DNA of 64,000 nucleotides from Paulinella micropora (lineage: Eukaryota; Cercozoa; Imbricatea; Euglyphida): NCBI GenBank assembly GCA_009731375.1, contig BJOX01000062.1, positions 1,014,639 to 1,078,638 of the forward strand, given 5' to 3'. A program made the translations under genes and the position numbers. Position 1 is the first letter of the stretch; every line of letters starts with the position of its first letter. The notes beneath the pieces are model-generated. The model ran no database searches and was not told the origin of the DNA. It saw only the letters and a list, made by a program, of their open reading frames with translations. This document shows positions 58,563-64,000 of the stretch, piece after piece.

Positions 58563-58714
58563 ACGACATTGAATGCGTGCAAACATACTGCAAGGTGAAG
58601 AAACCAAGGAAATACATGCACGCCCCAACTGTGCAGACTATGTCCGAACTGACCTCGAAAGCAGGCTAAAACAGTCTGTAAAGTCCGTAACACACATACA
58701 AAACATAACATTAA

Positions 58715-58766
58715 CAGAGAGAGAGAGAGAGAGAGATAGAGCGAGAGAGAGAGAGAGAGAGAAAGC

Positions 58767-58797
<31 letters not shown>

Positions 58798-58817
58798 GCA
58801 GCAGCAGCAAACACAAC

Positions 58818-58859
<42 letters not shown>

Positions 58860-58883
58860 CAGAGAGAGAGAGAGAGAGAGAGA

Positions 58884-58921
<38 letters not shown>

Positions 58922-59145
58922 AACAATAACAACAACAACAACAACAGCAGCAGCAAACACAACAACAGAGAGAGAGAGAGCGAGAGAGAGAGAGAGAAAG
59001 AGATCGAGATAGAGAGATCGAGATAGAGATCGAGATAGAGAGATCGAGATAGAGATCGAGATAGAGAGATCGAGATAGATAGATAGATAGATAGATAGAG
59101 AGAGAGATCGAGATTGAGAGAGAGAGAGAGGGAGTGTGTGTGTGT

Positions 59146-59192
<47 letters not shown>

Positions 59193-59214
59193 AGTGTGTG
59201 TGTGTGTGAGAGAG

Positions 59215-59249
<35 letters not shown>

Positions 59250-59333
59250 AAGCAGCAACAACACCAACAACAACAACAGCAGCAAACACAACAACAGAGA
59301 GAGAGAGAGAGAGATCAAGATAGAGAGCGAGAT

Positions 59334-59399
<66 letters not shown>

Positions 59400-59410
59400 T
59401 GTGTGTGTGA

Positions 59411-59444
<34 letters not shown>

Positions 59445-59491
59445 NNNNNNNNNNGTGTGTGTGTAAGAGAGTGAGAGAGAGAGAGAGGGAG

Positions 59492-59542
<51 letters not shown>

Positions 59543-59560
59543 TGCGCGCTCTCAATAAAG
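58715..59560. repeat. GA block with three compound CAA-CAG units and a 10-N gap
   Basis: GA, GATC and GT tracts. GAAAGCAACAAC...CAGCAGCAAACACAACAACA units occur at about 58760-58832, 58916-58968 and 59249-59298. N at 59445-59454. Confidence 0.95.
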
Positions 59561-59563
59561 AAG

Positions 59564-60329
59564 ATGGTGGAGACAAATTGGTCATTCGAGAATATTTCAC
59601 GTCAGGAAATGGGCAAAAGGCAAAGATTTTGGGGATGGCCTGAACGCAGCGGCTTCGTCAAAGGAATAAAATCGCTGTGGCGGCCCTATCGATAAATTGG
59701 TATCTTTTCTGGAGGCAGAAAAATGGCTGCCGAGAGGGGCAGATAGGCCTGTCATGACAATGATGGTGACTGGTCACAACTTCTCTTACGCGATTTTCAA
59801 TCATATACGTACCCTCGTCTCCAATGTCAACAAAAAATCTCTGAAGTCGACGAACGTGCAGCTCAAAGAGGTCTGAATCTCTCCCTCTCCCACAGCCTTA
59901 TTTTTCTTTGTTTTTGTTTGTTACTCATGCTCTTTGACGTTAACGTATGGTTTGCAGATTATTCGTTCATATGGTGAAGATGCCAGGCTGTTTGTAATCC
60001 GTATCCTGTTCGAGGAAGTGGACTTTAAAAACCATGCAAAGTACACACCAACCTCTTTATTTATCTCTACTTTCTCTGCACAATTTGGTCTCATTGATGC
60101 ATGTGTCTTGCTGCAGACATGGCAAGTCACACAAGGACCACTACAAAGTGCTCCTGTTGCTACAGGTGTGATCACAAAATGAAACACGTCTTTGCTTTTG
60201 CAAAATAAAATTTTGACTACTTTGCTGCCTTAACGTCATCATCGCGACGTTGTGGTGATGCACTTACAGGAGCTGATTGAGATTACAACAAGGCCCAATT
60301 TTACAAGTGTAATTTGCAAAGCTGTCGAG
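59564..60329 (+). CDS. Unrecognised split gene, partial (4 exons)
   Basis: Exons ending 59870, 59958-60040, 60117-60165 and 60270-60329 have GT-AG borders and matching phases. They encode GHNFSYAIFNHIRTLVSNVN..., then IIRSYGEDARLFVIRILFEE, HGKSHKDHYKVLLLLQ and ELIEITTRPNFTSVICKAVE. The helical pattern suggests a HEAT- or armadillo-like repeat protein, but no family is recognised. The first exon is uncertain: an ATG frame (59564, MVETNWSFENISRQ) stops at 59696, and continues in register only if one base is dropped near 59688. Alternatively the exon begins at an AG near 59720. A further donor at 60330 leads into repeats, so the gene is incomplete here. Confidence 0.5.
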
Positions 60330-60359
60330 GTCAAAAGAGATATGCACAAGAGCACAAGA

Positions 60360-60699
60360 GACACACACACAACCACACACACACACACAACCACACATAC
60401 ACACAACCACACACACACACACACACACACAACCACACACACACACACACACACACAAATACACAGCACACACACACAGCACACAGCACACACACACACA
60501 CAGCACACACACACACATCCACCCAACACACATGCATACACAACATATACATAACACACACAGTACACACATACATACATACATACATTCATATGTACAT
60601 ACATACATACATACATACATACATTCATTCATACATACATACATACATACATATATACGTACATGCATGCATGCATACATACGTACACATACACATATA

Positions 60700-60733
<34 letters not shown>

Positions 60734-61140
60734 AATGCATGCATACATACATACATACATACACACGTACATACACATACACATACACACACATACACCC
60801 ACATACATACACACATACACATGCACATACATGCACATACATACACATACATACATACATACTACATACATACATACATACATACATTCATACATACATA
60901 CATACACATACATACATGCATACATACAAGCATACATACATGGATACATGCACGCATACACACAATACACATGCACACAAACACACATGCATGCATGCGC
61001 ACATACATGCAAACTGACATACATGCACACATCACATGCTGCACATATGCATGCATGCACACATAGACACATACGCACATACACACATGCGCACATACAC
61101 TCATACACACATACACACATACACATACATATGTACACAT
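60360..61140. repeat. CA and CATA arrays
   Basis: CA dinucleotides (60360-60550) and CATA/CATG units (60560-61140). No coding sequence. Confidence 0.95.
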
Positions 61141-61199
61141 GTGTCTATACATATTTACTTGCATGTGTATGTTTGCTGTCCTTTTTCTTGTCTGGTCGT

Positions 61200-61921
61200 T
61201 CTTCTTTCTTTTCTTCTCTTCTCTTCTCTTCTCTTCTCTTCTCTTCTCTTCTCTTCTCTTTTCTCTTTTCTCTTTTCTCTTCTCTTCTCTTCTCTTCTCT
61301 TCTCTTCTCTTCTCTTCTCTTCTCTTCTCTTCTCTTCTCTTCTCTTCTCTTCTCTTCTCTTCTCTCCTCTCCTCTCCTCTCCTCTCCTCTCCTCTCCTCT
61401 CTCCTCTCCTCTCCTCTCTTCTCTCCTCTCCTCTCTCCTCTCCTCTCTTTTCCTCTCTCCTCTCCTCTCCTCTCTCTCGTCTCTCCTCTCTCCTCTCCTC
61501 TCCTCTCTCCTCTCCCCCTCCCCTCATCCCCTCCCCCCCTTTCCTTTCCTTTCCTTTCCTTTCCTGTCCTGTCCTGTCCTGTCCTGTCCTGGCCTGGCCT
61601 GGCCTGGCCTTGCCTTTCCTTTCCTTTCCTTTCCTTTCTTTTTTCTTTTCTTTTCTTTTCTTTTCTTTTCTTTTTCTTTTCTTTCTTTTCTTTTCTTTTT
61701 TTTCCTTTTCTTTTCTTTTCTTTCCTTTTTGCTTTTCTTTTCTTTTCGTCTCTTTTCTTTTCTTCTCTTTTCTTTCTTTTCTTTCTTTTTCTTTTCTTTT
61801 TCTTTTCTTTCTTTTTCTTTTCTTTCTTTTTCTTTTCTTTCTTTTTCTTTTCTTTTTCTTTTCTTTCTTTACTTTTCTTTCTTTTCTTTCTTTTCTTTTC
61901 TTTTCTTTCTTTTCTTTCTTT

Positions 61922-61973
<52 letters not shown>

Positions 61974-62044
61974 GCTTTCTTGCTTTCTTGCTTTCTTGCT
62001 TTCTTGCTTTCTTTCTCTCTTTCTTTCTCGCTTTCTTTCTTTCT

Positions 62045-62088
<44 letters not shown>

Positions 62089-62190
62089 TCATTTATTCAT
62101 TTATTTATTCATTCAATCATTCATTCATTCATTCATTCATTCATTCAATCATTCATTCAATCATTCATTCATTCATTCGTTCGTTTTTCA
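61200..62190. repeat. Homopyrimidine block, about 890 nt, then TTCA array
   Basis: Almost pure C/T on the + strand in successive unit families: TCTTC, CTCTC, CCTTT/CCTGT, TTTTC, TTTC. Rare G occurs in CCTGT, CCTGG and TTGC units. From 62091 it becomes TTCA/TTTA tetranucleotides. Confidence 0.95.
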
Positions 62191-62255
62191 TTCCTTCCCC
62201 TCCTGCCTTCCCTCCGTCCTACTTTCTTTTCTTGATGAGAGTTTTTAATACGTTC

Positions 62256-62547
62256 TATCGGTCACCATGATAAAATGTTGCCCGGTTGCCGATAAAATTA
62301 CAAATGCGGCGCTCCAAATTTGACGTTTGCGGGCGAAGCGCCAAAGTTGACGAGTTTGCGGGCTCGCCGGCCCGGCCTGGACGCAAAAACACGTCAAAAT
62401 TTGGCTTTCCGCATAATATAGTATGCACTTTTATCGGTCACCTCCACAAAATGTGGTCAGGTTACCGATAAAACTACCTATGCGGCGCGCCAAATTTGAC
62501 GTTTTGCGGGCTCGCCGGCCCGGCTCGGCCGCAAAACGTCAAATTTG
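62256..62547. repeat. Tandem pair of 176 bp units, each with two hairpins
   Basis: Unit period 176 bp (TATCGGTCACC at 62256 and 62432). Hairpin 1 pairs TATCGGTCACC with GGTTACCGATA (62432-62442/62460-62470; imperfect in unit 1). Hairpin 2 in unit 2 has perfect 19 bp arms, CAAATTTGACGTTTTGCGG at 62491-62509 and its complement at 62529-62547, around a GC-rich 19 nt loop. Unit 1 has the same structure with mismatches and a longer loop. Confidence 0.9.
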
Positions 62548-62639
62548 TGGCTAGCCGGACAATATACTATTTTTCTGTAGTCCAAGGGTGCGACCAGTGA
62601 GTGGGTGCAGTACTTCTTCAAGTCGATGACATTGGTAAG

Positions 62640-62642
62640 AAG

Positions 62643-62677
<35 letters not shown>

Positions 62678-63387
62678 GGGGGGGGGNNNNNNNNNNNNNN
62701 NNNNNNNNNNNNNNNNNNNNNNNNNNNNNNNNNNNNNNNNNNNNNNNNNNNNNNNNNNNNNNNNNNNNNNNNNNNNNNNNNNNNNNNNNNNNNNNNNNNN
62801 NNNNNNNNNNNNNNNNNNNNNNNNNNNNNNNNNNNNNNNNNNNNNNNNNNNNNNNNNNNNNNNNNNNNNNNNNNNNNNNNNNNNNNNNNNNNNNNNNNNN
62901 NNNNNNNNNNNNNNNNNNNNNNNNNNNNNNNNNNNNNNNNNNNNNNNNNNNNNNNNNNNNNNNNNNNNNNNNNNNNNNNNNNNNNNNNNNNNNNNNNNNN
63001 NNNNNNNNNNNNNNNNNNNNNNNNNNNNNNNNNNNNNNNNNNNNNNNNNNNNNNNNNNNNNNNNNNNNNNNNNNNNNNNNNNNNNNNNNNNNNNNNNNNN
63101 NNNNNNNNNNNNNNNNNNNNNNNNNNNNNNNNNNNNNNNNNNNNNNNNNNNNNNNNNNNNNNNNNNNNNNNNNNNNNNNNNNNNNNNNNNNNNNNNNNNN
63201 NNNNNNNNNNNNNNNNNNNNNNNNNNNNNNNNNNNNNNNNNNNNNNNNNNNNNNNNNNNNNNNNNNNNNNNNNNNNNNNNNNNNNNNNNNNNNNNNNNNN
63301 NNNNNNNNNNNNNNNNNNNNNNNNNNNNNNNNNNNNNNNNNNNNNNNNNNNNNNNNNNNNNNNNNNNNNNNNNNNNNNNNNNNNNNN
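62640..63387. repeat. GA and poly-G tract with assembly gap
   Basis: GA (62641-62667), poly-G (62667-62686) and N (62687-63387). Confidence 0.95.
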
Positions 63388-63464
63388 GCGAGCGTCTCTC
63401 TTTCGTCTTTGAGCATGTGTTCTTGTTCTTTTCCTTTGTATTTTGATACGTATATTTTGCATAA

Positions 63465-63800
63465 ATGTATGTACGTATGTACGAATGCACGTATGCACGT
63501 ATGTATGTACGTATGTACGTATGGACGTATGGACGTATGTATGTACGTATGTATGTATGTATGTACATACATCCATATATACATACATAACATACATAAC
63601 ATACATAACATACATAACATACATAACATACATAACATACACACATACATACATACATACATACATACATACATACATAAATCATGTAAGTATCTATGTA
63701 AGTATCTATGTATGTAAGTATGTATGTATGTATGTATGTATGTATGTATGTATTTATGAATGTATGTATGTATGTATGTATGTACGCACGTACGTATGTA

Positions 63801-63832
<32 letters not shown>

Positions 63833-63968
63833 TTGTATGTAATGCATGTATGTATGTATGTATGTATGTAATGTATGTAATGTATGTAATGTATGTAATG
63901 TATGTATGTATGTATGTATGTATGTATGTGTGTAATGCAATGTATGTAATGTATGTATGTATGTATGG
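63465..63968. repeat. GTAT/CATA array at right edge
   Basis: GTAT units, inverting to CATA/ATAC between about 63566 and 63678, then GTAT again to 63968. No gene. Confidence 0.95.
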
Positions 63969-64000
63969 TAGCCAACGCCTCCTCAAGCACTTGTAGCCCT

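Noticed and set aside
60314-62270. Frames of 160-511 codons in CA, CATA and CTTT arrays
   Set aside because: Composition is purely repeat-derived (YIHT, FLSFLF), and open on several frames at once because the repeat lacks stops.

Overview
The window is nuclear DNA from a eukaryote. It has GT-AG introns, receptor-type multidomain proteins, several retrotransposon classes and a very heavy load of microsatellites: GA/CT, GATA, CATA, GTAT, CTT, ATT and CATC tracts, many next to assembly gaps. Host genes are few and large. The mix (a class C-like seven-helix receptor with bacterial-type ligand modules, and a zinc finger/TIR-like/kinesin-light-chain-type TPR protein) points to a protist or alga, but the species cannot be named from this sequence.

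Layout. 1-5.4 kb is simple repeat with two large gaps. 5.4-19.5 kb is one ten-exon receptor gene on the + strand; splicing at GT-AG sites gives an uninterrupted 2317-codon frame. Its introns are packed with microsatellites and two antisense LINE fragments. 19.5-24.2 kb holds dispersed-repeat sequence, a decayed gag-like ORF and GA repeats. 24.2-40.6 kb is a Ty1/copia-type LTR retrotransposon with two LTRs, a half-tRNA-Met primer site and a polypurine tract. Its gag is split by a 7.7 kb element with 0.46 kb terminal inverted repeats, which itself encloses a 5.2 kb element with 0.6 kb terminal inverted repeats. The copia element is dead: most of the integrase core and the RT YxDD motif are deleted. 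42.0-53.0 kb is a Penelope-like retroelement with 240 bp terminal direct repeats. It is broken by a scaffold gap, by a 484 bp duplication and by an antisense LINE whose RNase H lies upstream of its RT. A 274 bp MITE sits in its right repeat. 54.4-57.2 kb (- strand) encodes the zinc finger/TIR-like/TPR protein. 57.2-64 kb is mostly simple repeat, with part of an unrecognised split gene at 59.6-60.3 kb and a tandem pair of hairpin units at 62.3-62.5 kb.

How the genes relate. The receptor (four tandem PhnD-like binding modules, cysteine-rich linkers, seven helices and a long tail rich in RKGS motifs) looks like a cell-surface sensor. The TPR protein looks like an intracellular scaffold or innate-immunity-style signalling protein. 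Nothing links the two functionally. The rest is mobile DNA in nested layers, which allows relative dating: the inner TIR element entered the outer one, which entered copia, which entered a compound CAA/GA repeat.
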